Source: Pseudomonas putida NBRC 14164 (GTDB taxonomy: Bacteria > Pseudomonadota > Gammaproteobacteria > Pseudomonadales > Pseudomonadaceae). Taken from it: a stretch of DNA of 64,000 nt. Positions within the stretch are counted from its first letter, which is position 1, and every line of letters starts with the position of its first letter. The stretch lies in NCBI RefSeq assembly GCF_000412675.1, contig NC_021505.1, forward strand, positions 1,420,501-1,484,500, given 5' to 3'. The translations under genes and the position numbers were made by a program. The notes under the pieces are model-generated. The model ran no database searches, was not told the origin of the DNA, and saw only the letters and a list, made by a program, of their open reading frames with translations. Below are positions 48,559-57,421 of this stretch, piece after piece.

Positions 48559-51006
48559 ATGCACCCCCGTGTTACCCGCCACAGCTACCCCAGAAAACCC
48601 CTCGTTGTCGCCATGTTCAGCGCCGCCTTGCTGCTGCAGGCCGGGGTAGTTCATCCACTGACCAGCGCCGGGCAAGCCAGTGCCGCCGAAGCCGCTCGCA
48701 GCTATGCCATCGCCGCAGGGCCACTGGGTGCGGTGCTCAGCCGCTTTGCCAGCGATGCCGGGGTGGTGTTGTCGTTTGAAGCCGAACTGACCCAGGGCAA
48801 GCGCAGCCCGGGTTTGCAGGGGACATACAGCGTCGAGCAAGGTTTTGCCCGGTTGCTGGCCGGCACTGACCTGCAGGTGATGGCCGCGAGCAATGGCAAT
48901 TACGTGCTGGTGCCACGCTCGACGGATGGAGCGCTCGAACTGGGCGCGACAAGCATCAATGCCATGGGGCTGGGGGCTATAACTGAGGGGACCGGGTCCT
49001 ATACGACCGGATCGACCAGCACGGCGACCAAGATGAACCTGTCGATCCGCGAGACGCCACAAACGATTACCGTCATCACGCGCCAGCGCATGGACGACCA
49101 GCACTTGGCGAGCATGACCGATGTGCTCAATCAAACTCCGGGCATCACCATGTCCCAGGATGGCGGCGAGCGCTTTAACATCTATTCGCGTGGCAGTGCG
49201 ATCAACACTTACCAGTTCGATGGTGTTACCACGTTTCAGGACAACCAGACTCGCAACATGCCCAGCACCTTGCTGGATGTGGCCCTGTATGACCGAGTGG
49301 AAATTGTCCGCGGTGCAACGGGCCTGATGAGCGGTGCCGGTGACCCCAGTGCGGTGGTGAACCTGATCCGCAAGCGCCCGACGCGAGAGTTCAAGTCCTA
49401 TATCCAGGGCGGCGCCGGCTCCTGGGACTACTATCGCGCCGAAGCCGATGTTTCCGGCTCCCTGACCGAAGAGGGCCACGTGCGTGGACGTTTTGTCGCC
49501 GCGCAGCAGAACAACCATACCTTCATGGATTGGTACACCCAGGACCGCAGCATTCTGTATGGCGCCCTGGAAGCTGACCTGACCGATACAACCCTGATTC
49601 GATTCGGCATTGACCGGCAAACATACAAAGTCAACGGAGCGTCGGGTGTTCCGCTAATTTTCACCAACGGCCAGCCCACCCACTTTTCCCGTTCGAACAG
49701 CTCTGACGCTCGCTGGGGTTACGATGACTACGAAACCACCAACTACACCATGACGCTCGAGCAGCAACTGGCCAACGACTGGCAGCTGAAAGTATCGACC
49801 CTTTACATGGACGTTGATCGCAACACGTTCTCTTCGTACGTTTCGACCAGAACCAACACCTCGTACCTGCAACCTGATGGCTCGACGACCATCAGCGCTG
49901 GTGTGGCTTCAGCAGATCAATACCAGAAAGGTGCAGACATTTCCCTGCAAGGGCCTTTCCAGCTGTTTGGACAGGCCCACGAGATCATCGTTGGTTACAA
50001 CTACCTGGAATATGAAAACAAACACCGCGAATACGCCGGGCCTGATCAGGACATCAACTACTTCACCTGGGAAAACGTGACACCCAAGCCAGGCAAAGAC
50101 GAGCTTTCGCCAAGCATCAAATACGATATCTTCAACCGTCAAAGCGGTTACTACGTTGCGGGGCGGTTCAATTTCACCGATGACCTGCACCTGATTCTGG
50201 GCGCGCGGGCGTCCAACTATCGCTTCGACTATAGCCTTGGCATCATCGATAGCCCCAACGCGCCGAGCACCTACAACATGAAAGAACATGGTGTGGTGAC
50301 GCCGTATGCAGGCCTGGTCTACGACCTGACAGATGAGCAATCGGTGTACGTCAGCTATACCGACATCTTCAAGCCACAGAGCAATATCGACGCTAGCGGC
50401 AAGCCACTTGACCCGGAGGTCGGCAAGAACTACGAAATGGGCTGGAAAGGCGAATTCCTGAATGGCCGCCTGAACGCCAACGTTGCCGTCTACCTGGTCC
50501 AAAGGGACAACTTCGCCGAGGAGACCACCGAACCTGCGCCGAATGGCGGCAATGCGTACAAGGCGGTTGATGGTGCGGAAACCAAAGGCGTGGACCTGGA
50601 GCTCTCGGGTGAAGTGCTGCCCGGTTGGAATGTATTCGCCGGTTACAGTCACTCCCGCACCGAGGATGCTGCTGGCAACAGGCTGACCACTCAGTTGCCA
50701 ATGGACACGTTCCGCTTTTGGAACACCTATCGCCTGCCAGGTGACTGGGAGAGGCTGACCGTGGGAGGTGGCGTGAACTGGAATTCCAAGTCCACGCTGC
50801 AATATGCGCGCTACAACAGTCATGTCACCCAGGATGACTACTTCGTCACCAGCTTGATGGCACGCTACAAGATCAACGATAACCTTGCCGCCACGTTGAA
50901 CGTAAACAACCTCTTCGACAAGAAGTACTACGCCGGCATGGCTGGCAGCTATGGTCACTACGGTGCCCCACGTAACGCCACGGTGACGCTGCGTTACGAC
51001 TTCTGA
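48559..51006 (+). CDS. TonB-dependent siderophore receptor/transducer (FpvA paralogue)
   Basis: An 815-residue receptor. It has a signal sequence ending near AGQASA (about 45), an STN signalling domain near 48-100 (YAIAAGPLGAVLSRFASDAG), a TonB-box-like LELGATSI, a plug (RETPQTITVITRQRMDDQ) and a barrel ending in VTLRYDF. Over the plug and early barrel it is very close to the receptor at 37514-39970, for example sharing DGGERFN-YSRGSAI and QTRNMPSTLLD. Together with the preceding ECF sigma and FecR genes it makes a complete cell-surface signalling set. The ligand is likely a ferripyoverdine, possibly one made by another strain. ATG 48559 has AAGGAG six bases upstream; the open frame extends upstream through REP sequence. 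Confidence 0.92.
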   Translation: MHPRVTRHSYPRKPLVVAMFSAALLLQAGVVHPLTSAGQASAAEAARSYAIAAGPLGAVLSRFASDAGVVLSFEAELTQGKRSPGLQGTYSVEQGFARLLAGTDLQVMAASNGNYVLVPRSTDGALELGATSINAMGLGAITEGTGSYTTGSTSTATKMNLSIRETPQTITVITRQRMDDQHLASMTDVLNQTPGITMSQDGGERFNIYSRGSAINTYQFDGVTTFQDNQTRNMPSTLLDVALYDRVEIVRGATGLMSGAGDPSAVVNLIRKRPTREFKSYIQGGAGSWDYYRAEADVSGSLTEEGHVRGRFVAAQQNNHTFMDWYTQDRSILYGALEADLTDTTLIRFGIDRQTYKVNGASGVPLIFTNGQPTHFSRSNSSDARWGYDDYETTNYTMTLEQQLANDWQLKVSTLYMDVDRNTFSSYVSTRTNTSYLQPDGSTTISAGVASADQYQKGADISLQGPFQLFGQAHEIIVGYNYLEYENKHREYAGPDQDINYFTWENVTPKPGKDELSPSIKYDIFNRQSGYYVAGRFNFTDDLHLILGARASNYRFDYSLGIIDSPNAPSTYNMKEHGVVTPYAGLVYDLTDEQSVYVSYTDIFKPQSNIDASGKPLDPEVGKNYEMGWKGEFLNGRLNANVAVYLVQRDNFAEETTEPAPNGGNAYKAVDGAETKGVDLELSGEVLPGWNVFAGYSHSRTEDAAGNRLTTQLPMDTFRFWNTYRLPGDWERLTVGGGVNWNSKSTLQYARYNSHVTQDDYFVTSLMARYKINDNLAATLNVNNLFDKKYYAGMAGSYGHYGAPRNATVTLRYDF

Positions 51007-51097
51007 TCCTCAGGATCAGGGGGCAACCGTCCGGAAGCTTTGACACCACCCCGTGTCTGTCTGGAAAATAGCCCCCTTGTCTTGAGGATCATCGGAA

Positions 51098-51934
51098 ATG
51101 GCTCTGCTTGGGCGTTACAACAGTTTGCAAATCGTGAAGCACGTGGACTTCGGCCTGTACCTGGACGGCGGCGCCGATGGCGAGATCCTGCTGCCGGGGC
51201 GCTACATCCCGAAAAACGCCGAAACCGAGGTGGATGACTGGCTGAACGTATTCATCTACCTGGACAGCGAAGATCAGCTGATCGCCACCACCGAAAAGCC
51301 CAAGGTGCAGGTGGGGGAGTTCGCCAGCCTCAAGGTCAAGGACATCAACGGTGCCGGCATCTTCCTGGACTGGGGCCTGCCCAAGGACCTGCTGATGCCG
51401 TACTCGGAAGAGGCACGGCAGCTGAAGATCGGCGATTACTGCGTGGTGCACGTCTACCTCGACAAGCGCACCCGCCGCATCACCGCCACGTCACGCCTGG
51501 ACCGTTACCTCGACGTCACCCCGGCCGACTACAAAGTCGGGCAACCGGTCGAGTTGCTGGTGGCCGGCGAAACGCCGATGGGCTTCAAGGCCATCATCAA
51601 CAACCGTCACTGGGGCCTGATCCACAAGAACGAGGTGTTCAAGTTCCTGCGTTCGGGCATGCACGAGAAAGGCTTCATCAAGGAAGTGCGCCACGACGGC
51701 AAGATCGCCCTGAGCCTGCAACCGGTAGGTGCGGCCCTGGCCGACAGCCTGCAAGAGCAGATCATGGCGCGCCTGGAGGCTGAAGGCGGGGTGTTGGGCG
51801 TGTGCGACAAGAGCGACCCGGCCCTGATCAGCAAGCTGTTCAACGTCAGCAAGGGCAACTTCAAGAAGGCCATCGGCGCGTTGTTCAAGCAGGGCCTGAT
51901 CGTCATCCATGACGATCGCATCGAAAAGGCCTGA
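51098..51934 (+). CDS. CvfB-family S1-like RNA-binding protein
   Basis: A 278-residue cytoplasmic protein with tandem S1-like OB domains (VDFGLYLDGGADGEILLPGR, INGAGIFLDWGLPKDLLMPY, MGFKAIINNRHWGLIHKNEV). A C-terminal winged-helix part follows (LISKLFNVSKGNFKKAIGAL). This is the layout of CvfB/YitL proteins, which bind RNA; the cellular role in Pseudomonas is not established. It starts at ATG 51098, 91 bases after the receptor stop, with GAGGATC upstream. It is probably transcribed on its own. Confidence 0.9.
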   Translation: MALLGRYNSLQIVKHVDFGLYLDGGADGEILLPGRYIPKNAETEVDDWLNVFIYLDSEDQLIATTEKPKVQVGEFASLKVKDINGAGIFLDWGLPKDLLMPYSEEARQLKIGDYCVVHVYLDKRTRRITATSRLDRYLDVTPADYKVGQPVELLVAGETPMGFKAIINNRHWGLIHKNEVFKFLRSGMHEKGFIKEVRHDGKIALSLQPVGAALADSLQEQIMARLEAEGGVLGVCDKSDPALISKLFNVSKGNFKKAIGALFKQGLIVIHDDRIEKA

Positions 51935-51939
51935 CGGCC

Positions 51940-52320
51940 TTACGGCTGTACGAAGTTGCGGAAGTCCAGCTGCTCGCCACCCGGACGGGTGTCGCGCAGC
52001 AGCGAGTCGCGGTCGGCGCTGAGGGCCAGGCTGATGGTGGAGCGGCGCTTGCCGGGCTTGCGCACTTCCATCTGCTCCAGGTGAGCCTTGAGGAAGTTGG
52101 TGGGCACTTTCAGGTGCTGCAGCTCATCGCTCTCTGGCGTGTGCAGCAGCAGGTTGACCCAGTCGGCCTGGCCCTTGCCCAGCAGCTTCACGGGCACTTC
52201 GAACCACCACAGGTTGCGTTTGTTGTCCAGGATGGCGAACAGGGTGTTGCTGCTGTTCAGCACCGGCTTGGCCAATGCTTCGTTGCGCCGGGCGATGGCG
52301 GCGGGTTTGTCGAGTTTCAT
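51940..52320 (-). CDS. Conserved hypothetical protein
   Basis: A 126-residue soluble protein (MKLDKPAAIARRNEALAKPV ... WWFEVPVKLLGKGQADWVNL ... GGEQLDFRNFVQP). It has no signal peptide, no membrane segment and no motif I recognise. Base composition and codon choice match the neighbouring genes, and the frame ends five bases from the convergent cvfB-like stop, consistent with a real gene. Function unknown. Confidence 0.72.
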   Translation of the reverse strand: MKLDKPAAIARRNEALAKPVLNSSNTLFAILDNKRNLWWFEVPVKLLGKGQADWVNLLLHTPESDELQHLKVPTNFLKAHLEQMEVRKPGKRRSTISLALSADRDSLLRDTRPGGEQLDFRNFVQP

Positions 52321-52411
52321 GCAGGTTCCTGCGGGTTGACGCTATGAAGGCCTGCATTGTGAGGGGTGGCAACGGGCGGGGCAAGGTTTGTAACTTGCGG
52401 TGCCTGTGCCG

Positions 52412-52502
52412 GCCTCTTCGCGGACTCGCCCGCTCCCACAGGTTTACCACGGGTTTGTAAACCGTGCGGTCCCTGTGGGAGCGGGCAAGCCCGCGAAGAG
52501 GC
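52412..52502. repeat. REP pair
   Basis: GCCTCTTCGCGGACTCGCCC GCTCCCACAGG and its mirror CCTGTGGGAGCGGGCAAGCC CGCGAAGAGGC (each written in two pieces) are separated by about 29 bases. It lies just past the stop of the beta-helix protein gene. Confidence 0.8.
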
Positions 52503-52510
52503 GGGAAGCC

Positions 52511-53983
52511 TTACCGCCGAACCGGCAGGCTCAACTCGGAGGTTGCCCCATCGGCAGTGGTTACGGTCGCGGTAAAGCTGCGCAACCCACCGATGTTCTC
52601 CAGCACTTGTGCAAACCGCGCTTGCCCCTGTCTGTCACTGTTCACCAGCACCTCCCCGAGGTACTGCTCCGCCTCGGTGCCATTCGCCTCGGCATTGCCA
52701 AAGAACTCCACCCGCAGCAGGCTCGATTCCGGCCCCTGTACTTCACCGCGCAACACATTGCCTTCCAGCGCAATCAGCCTTGGCGCCTGCTGGTTATGGT
52801 TGGGCAGCGGCTGGCAAGGCTTGGGCTCGCCGTTGGCATCGCAGATGATCGCCTGGTCTTTCTTCGGCAAGTCGGCGCCCACCCCGCGCGAACCTACATA
52901 CAGCGCATGCGCCTGCGCAGGCACGCCAAACACGATGGCGCCGGTGCGTTGGCCCGGCACGCACGAACCGCCCGCTTCACAGCGGCGGATATCCTGGCTG
53001 TTACCCCAGATGCGGTTGCCGCTCAGGCGCGTGGCGGTAGCATCCGGTTCCGGGCGCAGTGCAACGCCGATGCGGTTGCCGTGGATCAGGTTGCCGTCGA
53101 GGATGTTGCCCTCGCCGGTGACGCTGACGCCGATCGAGTTGCCGCTGAAGGTGTTGGCCGCCAGGTAGTTGCGCTTGCCCCAGTTGATCTGCAGGCCGTC
53201 GGAGTAGTTCTCGAAGCGGTTGCGCACCACGCTGTTGTCGTTGCCCAGCAGAATCTCGATACCCTGCGAGGGTTCGGGGTTGGCCGCCGTGGAGCGGAAC
53301 AGATTGTCGGCCACCAGGTTGAATGCCGCTCCGCGGGTCAGCTCCAGGCCGTCGCCATTGTCGATCAGTTGGTTGCGCAGCACCTTGTTGTTGTTCGTGG
53401 TGGTGGCGGTGGGGTTACCCGCGCCGTCGTCACCGGTCAGCATGATGCCCGCGCCACCTTTGTTGGCGACGATGCGGTTGTCTTCGATCACGTTGCCGCT
53501 GGCGCGGTTGACCAGGATGCCGATGCAGAAGTTGCGCACTTCCAGGCCGCTCAGGTGCACGCCCTGGGTGTCGCGCAGCACCAGCCCGGGGTTGGTGGTG
53601 GTGCGCACGTTAGTGCCGAACTGGCCGGGCAGGGCGCCGGGGCAGGTACGTACGCCCTGGTCCTTGATGTAGGCCGAACCGTCGATGGCGATGTATTGGC
53701 CATCGCGGGCCCAAGGCAGGCCGGTGATGCGCACCGGGCCCTTGATTTCCGGCAGCGCACGGCTGGGGCGGATCACGTAGGGCGGCTGGCCGACGGCGGC
53801 AATGTCGATGCTGTAGTGGCCGGGGTTCTGGTTACTGGTTTCGATGGCCCAGCGCAGCGAGCCGAGCTGGTCGTCGTCAGCGTAGCGCTCGACACGCAGG
53901 GTTTCGGGGTTGGCCGGTGCGGCGGCCAGGGCGGGCAGGGGGAGCAGTGGCAGCAAGGCCACCAGCGCAGGCATCAGACGCAT
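52511..53983 (-). CDS. Secreted right-handed beta-helix protein
   Basis: A 490-residue protein with a signal peptide (MRLMPALVALLPLLPLPALA, cleavage after ALAAA). Successive short repeats rich in Asn/Gly (NVIEDNRIVANKGGAGIML, NKVLRNQLIDNGDGLELT, NSVVRNRFENYSDGLQI, NILDGNLIHGNRIGVAL) are the signature of NosD/pectate-lyase-type parallel beta-helices. These act in binding or cleaving polysaccharide, or as surface proteins. No catalytic residues could be assigned. The start at 53983 is set by the signal peptide; ATG 53974 is an alternative. The 243 bases between it and the divergent csbD-like gene show no other feature. Confidence 0.82.
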   Translation of the reverse strand: MRLMPALVALLPLLPLPALAAAPANPETLRVERYADDDQLGSLRWAIETSNQNPGHYSIDIAAVGQPPYVIRPSRALPEIKGPVRITGLPWARDGQYIAIDGSAYIKDQGVRTCPGALPGQFGTNVRTTTNPGLVLRDTQGVHLSGLEVRNFCIGILVNRASGNVIEDNRIVANKGGAGIMLTGDDGAGNPTATTTNNNKVLRNQLIDNGDGLELTRGAAFNLVADNLFRSTAANPEPSQGIEILLGNDNSVVRNRFENYSDGLQINWGKRNYLAANTFSGNSIGVSVTGEGNILDGNLIHGNRIGVALRPEPDATATRLSGNRIWGNSQDIRRCEAGGSCVPGQRTGAIVFGVPAQAHALYVGSRGVGADLPKKDQAIICDANGEPKPCQPLPNHNQQAPRLIALEGNVLRGEVQGPESSLLRVEFFGNAEANGTEAEQYLGEVLVNSDRQGQARFAQVLENIGGLRSFTATVTTADGATSELSLPVRR

Positions 53984-54226
53984 GGGTGCGGGTATCCGGA
54001 AAACATTGTTTTTATCGAGTGTCAGCCTGCTCTGGGCGGACGTTTGCGGGCATTTTAGGGCAGCGATGCCAGCTGCGTAGGTGCGCCGGGGGGATTTGGT
54101 GCGGTATTCGCCCGCAGTTTTACCGCTCGGCTTGTGACTGGAAAATCCGTTGAAACTCCCGGCGAGGGTAGTGGGTCCACCTTCTGTCGACACGGTTCAC
54201 GTGTCTCCATTTGCAGGAGTTTTGCC

Positions 54227-54406
54227 ATGAGCGGTACTAAAGACAAAGCGAAAGGTCTGGCCAACGAAGCAATCGGCAACGTGAAACAGGGTGTTGGCAA
54301 GGTGACCGACAACGACAAGCTGCGCGCAGAAGGCAAGGCGCAGGAGTTGAAAGGCGAGGCGCAGCAGGTCAAGGGCGATGTAAAGGATGCAGTGAAGAAG
54401 CCTTGA
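54227..54406 (+). CDS. CsbD-family stress protein
   Basis: A 59-residue hydrophilic protein, [20 protein letters not shown] and onward, with the repeated K-G-x-A/x-Q-x-x-G pattern of CsbD proteins ([18 protein letters not shown] at the end). These small proteins accumulate under general stress; their molecular role is unknown. AGGAG lies seven bases before ATG 54227. The longer open frame upstream is not credible because of this site and the family length. It is followed by a REP pair. Confidence 0.9.
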   Translation: MSGTKDKAKGLANEAIGNVKQGVGKVTDNDKLRAEGKAQELKGEAQQVKGDVKDAVKKP

Positions 54407-54424
54407 TTTGAGGCAACCTGAACC

Positions 54425-54494
54425 GGCCTCTTCGCGGGCACGCCCGCTCCCACAAGTACCTGGCTGTGGGAGCGGGCGTGCTCGCGAAGAGGCT
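54425..54494. repeat. REP pair
   Basis: GGCCTCTTCGCGGGCACGCC CGCTCCCACA and the mirrored TGTGGGAGCGGGCGTGCTCG CGAAGAGGC (in two pieces) lie about 8-10 bases apart, downstream of the csbD-like gene. Confidence 0.8.
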
Positions 54495-54599
54495 GATACA
54501 GGCTTACACAATTTTGATGCATTGGCCGGGAGCAGCACAGCAGCGGTATGGTCTATTAGACTTGTCTGTTGAATCGATCGAGCGGCGAAAGGAGACGCT

Positions 54600-55559
54600 A
54601 TGATTTTTTCCGCCCTGCAGGGCCTGCCCTTGCACCGCGTGCTGGTTCGTACCGTCAAGGAATTTCTTGATGACGAGATGTCCACCTACGCCTCCGCGCT
54701 GGCTTACCAGGCGCTGTTCTCGCTGTTCCCTTTCTTGCTGTTCCTCATTGCCCTGATTGGTTTCCTGCATTTGCCGGACTTCTTTTCGTGGCTGCGTCTG
54801 CAATCGGAACTGGTGCTGCCACCTCAGGCACTGGAACAGGTCAACCCGGTGATCGACCAGTTGCAGCAGTCCAAGGGCGGGCTGTTGTCGGTGGGTATCG
54901 TGATTGCCTTGTGGACCGCGTCGGCTGGCGTGCGCCTGATGATGAGCGCGATGAACGCTGCTTACGATGTGCCCGAAGGCCGCCCGGTGTGGAAGCGTAT
55001 CCCGCTTTCCATTTTCTACACCATCGGCCTCGCTGGCATGCTGTTGGCGGCCGCAGCGCTGATGGTGCTGGGCCCGCAGGTGATGGAATGGATCGCCGCC
55101 CAGATCGGCATGCAGGAGTTCATTGTCACGCTTTGGACCATTCTGCGCTGGCCGGTGATCATCATATTGCTGATGGTGGCGGTGGCCCTGATCTACTACG
55201 TGATGCCTGACGTAAAACAGAAGTTTCGCTTCATCACCCCCGGCTCGGTGCTGGCGGTGGTGGTGTGGATCGTGGCGTCACTGGGCTTTGCCTACTACGT
55301 GAAAACCTTCGCCGACTACAACGCCATGTACGGCAGCATTGGTGCAATCATCGTGCTGTTGCTGTATTTCTATATTTCCGCCGCCGTGTTGCTGCTGGGC
55401 GCGGAGATGAATGCGGTGATCGAGCACATGTCGAGCGAGGGCAAGAACCCTGGCGAGAAGGATTTCGAAGGGCACAAGGCCCCGGAAACCATCACCGTGC
55501 TGGGCCATGAACACCCGCAACCGAGCCAGCACCAACCTTCCGAGCCGAACCCCAGATGA
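54600..55559 (+). CDS. YihY/BrkB-family inner-membrane protein
   Basis: A 319-residue protein with about six hydrophobic segments ([118 protein letters not shown]) and the family-typical [15 protein letters not shown] near 30. The C-terminal 40 residues are a hydrophilic His/Pro-rich tail. Members were once called RNase BN or BrkB; transport or envelope roles are proposed but not proven. The stop overlaps the start of the def gene by four bases (ATGA), so the two are coupled. Confidence 0.9.
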   Translation: MIFSALQGLPLHRVLVRTVKEFLDDEMSTYASALAYQALFSLFPFLLFLIALIGFLHLPDFFSWLRLQSELVLPPQALEQVNPVIDQLQQSKGGLLSVGIVIALWTASAGVRLMMSAMNAAYDVPEGRPVWKRIPLSIFYTIGLAGMLLAAAALMVLGPQVMEWIAAQIGMQEFIVTLWTILRWPVIIILLMVAVALIYYVMPDVKQKFRFITPGSVLAVVVWIVASLGFAYYVKTFADYNAMYGSIGAIIVLLLYFYISAAVLLLGAEMNAVIEHMSSEGKNPGEKDFEGHKAPETITVLGHEHPQPSQHQPSEPNPR

Positions 55560-56092
55560 TCCGTGACATTTTAAAGATGGGCGACGAACGCCTGCTGCGC
55601 ATCGCCCCGCCAGTGCCCGAGCACATGCTTGGTACTGCCGAACTGCAGCAATTGATCGACGACATGTTCGAAACCATGCGCCATGTGGGCGGCGTAGGCC
55701 TGGCCGCGCCACAGATTGGTATCGACCTGCAGTTGGTGATTTTCGGCTTCGAGCGCAGCGAGCGCTACCCGGATGCCGAAGCGGTGCCGCAGACCATTTT
55801 GATCAACCCGGTCATCACGCCGATGTCCACTGAAGTGGAGGACGGCTGGGAAGGTTGCCTGTCGGTACCGGGCCTGCGTGGTGTGGTGCCACGCTTCAAG
55901 CATATCTGCTACGAAGGGGTCGACCCCCAGGGCAGCCCGATCAACCGCTTTGCCGACGGCTTTCATGCGCGGGTCGTGCAGCATGAGTGCGACCACCTGA
56001 TCGGCCGGCTGTACCCGTCGCGTATTCAGGACTTTGCCAAGTTCGGCTACACCGAGGTGCTGTTCCCCGGGCTTGAGCTCAGCGACGACTGA
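55556..56092 (+). CDS. def: Peptide deformylase
   Basis: A 178-residue metalloenzyme that removes the N-formyl group from nascent proteins. All three motifs are present: GVGLAAPQ (46-53), EGCLSVPG with metal ligand Cys101, and QHECDHLIG with ligands His143 and His147 and catalytic Glu144. It overlaps the YihY-type gene by ATGA and is not next to fmt, so it is probably a second deformylase rather than the main def-fmt copy. This cannot be decided from the window. Confidence 0.95.
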   Translation: MIRDILKMGDERLLRIAPPVPEHMLGTAELQQLIDDMFETMRHVGGVGLAAPQIGIDLQLVIFGFERSERYPDAEAVPQTILINPVITPMSTEVEDGWEGCLSVPGLRGVVPRFKHICYEGVDPQGSPINRFADGFHARVVQHECDHLIGRLYPSRIQDFAKFGYTEVLFPGLELSDD

Positions 56093-56502
56093 CCCCGCTG
56101 TAGCGCTATCAGGCGTTTGCTACGCTGGTAGCGCTGTAGGCGACCGGCCAGGGTTTCGGGCAGTTGCACGGCCATGTGGAAACCCAGGCGCGCATAAAAC
56201 GGCACCAGGTCCGGGTGGCAGAACAGCCAGGTTGGTCCCTTTTCCTGTTCTAGCGCCGCCTCGATCAATTGCCCGGCCACACCTTGGCCACGCTGCTGCG
56301 GGTCTACGAACAGTCCCGTCAACCAAAAGCCTTCACCCACCCCACTCAGGCTCAAGCCTGCAACGATGCCCGGGGCCCTTGCCACCCACAGTTCAGCGTC
56401 GCCCGCAGCACGCATGCGCGAGCCGTGTTGGCGGTAAAAGTGGTCCAGCAGCCGGCGTTCTGTGGCCGAGAGTTTCGAGCAGTGAATATTTTTTAATGAG
56501 AT
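56047..56502 (-). CDS. GNAT acetyltransferase with unclear (ATC?) start
   Basis: A GNAT-fold protein: [25 protein letters not shown] contains the acetyl-CoA-binding Q/R-x-x-G-x-G/A motif, followed by [17 protein letters not shown]. The first ATG is 56415 (122 residues), but the coding frame continues upstream for 29 codons as [29 protein letters not shown], which looks like the missing first strand and helix. That stretch begins with ATC (56502-56500), preceded by AGGA at six bases. No ATG, GTG or TTG is available there. The 3' end overlaps the convergent def gene by 46 bases. Substrate unknown. Confidence 0.72.
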   Translation of the reverse strand: MSLKNIHCSKLSATERRLLDHFYRQHGSRMRAAGDAELWVARAPGIVAGLSLSGVGEGFWLTGLFVDPQQRGQGVAGQLIEAALEQEKGPTWLFCHPDLVPFYARLGFHMAVQLPETLAGRLQRYQRSKRLIALQRGQSSLSSSPGNSTSV

Positions 56503-56628
56503 GGCGGGTCCTGCCCTGAAAGCTCGCCAAGGGCTCTGGCGTGAGATTTTGCGGCCAATTTGACGCAGATTGTTGCAAATACGGCAAGGGTGAATATCCG
56601 ACTTCAGGGTTCAACTATTGCGAACCGG

Positions 56629-56644
56629 GAGTAAAATTTTACTC
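56629..56644. promoter_or_regulatory. Perfect 16-base palindrome, possible operator
   Basis: GAGTAAAATTTTACTC is fully self-complementary. It stands in the 270-base gap between the GNAT and DUF2790 genes, about 130 bases before the latter. I do not recognise the regulator. Confidence 0.4.
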
Positions 56645-56772
56645 ATCCCCCCTGGCAGTACGAAGCGGGATCGGTACTTCGTGCCATCTTCACCGTAGAT
56701 GGCAACTTCTCCGCGCCATTGACGGCATTAGAAGTCAATCGATCAGCTTGAATGCTCAAAAGGCAAACCCAC

Positions 56773-57030
56773 ATGAAACCATTACTGATTCTTGCATTGG
56801 TCGGTCTGTCCTCGTTCGCCCTTGCCGACGAGGCCCAACCTGTCTCCAGCCAGCCTGTGGCCCAGCAGTACGACTACACCATGAACCTGGACATCAAACG
56901 GGTGATCAACCTCTCGACCATCCCCAATGTCTGCGAAGTGGTGCCTGCGACCATGACCTACGAAGACCACCAGGGCCAGGTGCACACCATCCAGTACCGG
57001 GCCATGGGTGAGGGTTGTCAGCAGGGTTGA
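56773..57030 (+). CDS. DUF2790 small exported protein
   Basis: An 85-residue protein with a signal peptide (MKPLLILALVGLSSFALA, then DE). Its DUF2790 core is YDYTMNLDIKRVINLSTIPN followed by CEVVPATMTYEDHQG and YRAMGEGC. The two Cys could form a disulfide in the periplasm. DUF2790 proteins are common, small and multi-copy in Pseudomonas; some are metal-induced, but the function is unknown. ATG 56773 is preferred over an in-frame ATG at 56752 because it begins the signal peptide. Confidence 0.85.
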   Translation: MKPLLILALVGLSSFALADEAQPVSSQPVAQQYDYTMNLDIKRVINLSTIPNVCEVVPATMTYEDHQGQVHTIQYRAMGEGCQQG

Positions 57031-57048
57031 TCGGGCCTTGTCAAAGAT

Positions 57049-57086
57049 TGATGGCCCTCTTGCTTCCCCAAGCTAGAGGGCCATCA
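57049..57086. terminator. Strong hairpin after the DUF2790 gene
   Basis: TGATGGCCCTCT (57049-57060) pairs perfectly with AGAGGGCCATCA (57075-57086). The 12-bp stem has no long U-tract, so efficiency as a terminator is uncertain. Confidence 0.55.
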
Positions 57087-57138
57087 GCGGTCTTACAACT
57101 CGGCAATGTAAAATCCTGAATGAATATCGAGGAAAAAG

Positions 57139-57159
57139 TGCTATCTTAATTTGATAGCA
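57139..57159. promoter_or_regulatory. Inverted-repeat operator before hicAB
   Basis: TGCTATC (57139-57145) and GATAGCA (57153-57159) form a perfect inverted repeat with a 7-base AT-rich spacer, 8 bases before the hicA start. HicB antitoxins repress their own promoter through such sites. Confidence 0.6.
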
Positions 57160-57166
57160 TTTTTCG

Positions 57167-57421
57167 ATGAACACTCGATACCGCAAAATTCTCGACGCAA
57201 TTTTCCGAACGCCGACCACGGCGTCGTTGGCTTTTTCCGAAATTGAGGCATTGATACTCCATCTCGGTGGCCAGGTGCAGGAGCGGCAAGGCTCAAGGGT
57301 CAAGCTGCTGCTTGGTGAGCACTGCTGGAGGTGTCACCGGCCTCATCCAGGTAAAGAAGCCAAGCGGTATCAGATTGAAGAAGCTCGCGAATTTCTATTA
57401 CGGGCAGGGGGCAGGACATGA
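57167..57421 (+). CDS. hicA: HicA-type mRNA interferase toxin
   Basis: An 84-residue basic protein with the HicA double-stranded-RNA-binding-like fold: SEIEALILHLGGQVQERQGS RVKLLLG, then a C-terminal HRPHPGKEAKRYQIEEAREF LLRAG (in pieces), which matches the conserved HPGKE...V/I...L..AG end of the family. The usual catalytic GSHH-type His is replaced here by GSRV, so the active residue needs care; His51 (GEHCW) or later His residues may serve. It overlaps hicB by four bases (ATGA). HicA toxins cleave mRNA when not bound by HicB. Confidence 0.88.
   Translation: MNTRYRKILDAIFRTPTTASLAFSEIEALILHLGGQVQERQGSRVKLLLGEHCWRCHRPHPGKEAKRYQIEEAREFLLRAGGRT

Noticed and set aside
52400..54058. Plus-strand 552-residue frame opposite the beta-helix gene
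   Set aside because: It has no domain or signal; the minus-strand frame has a signal peptide and beta-helix repeats.
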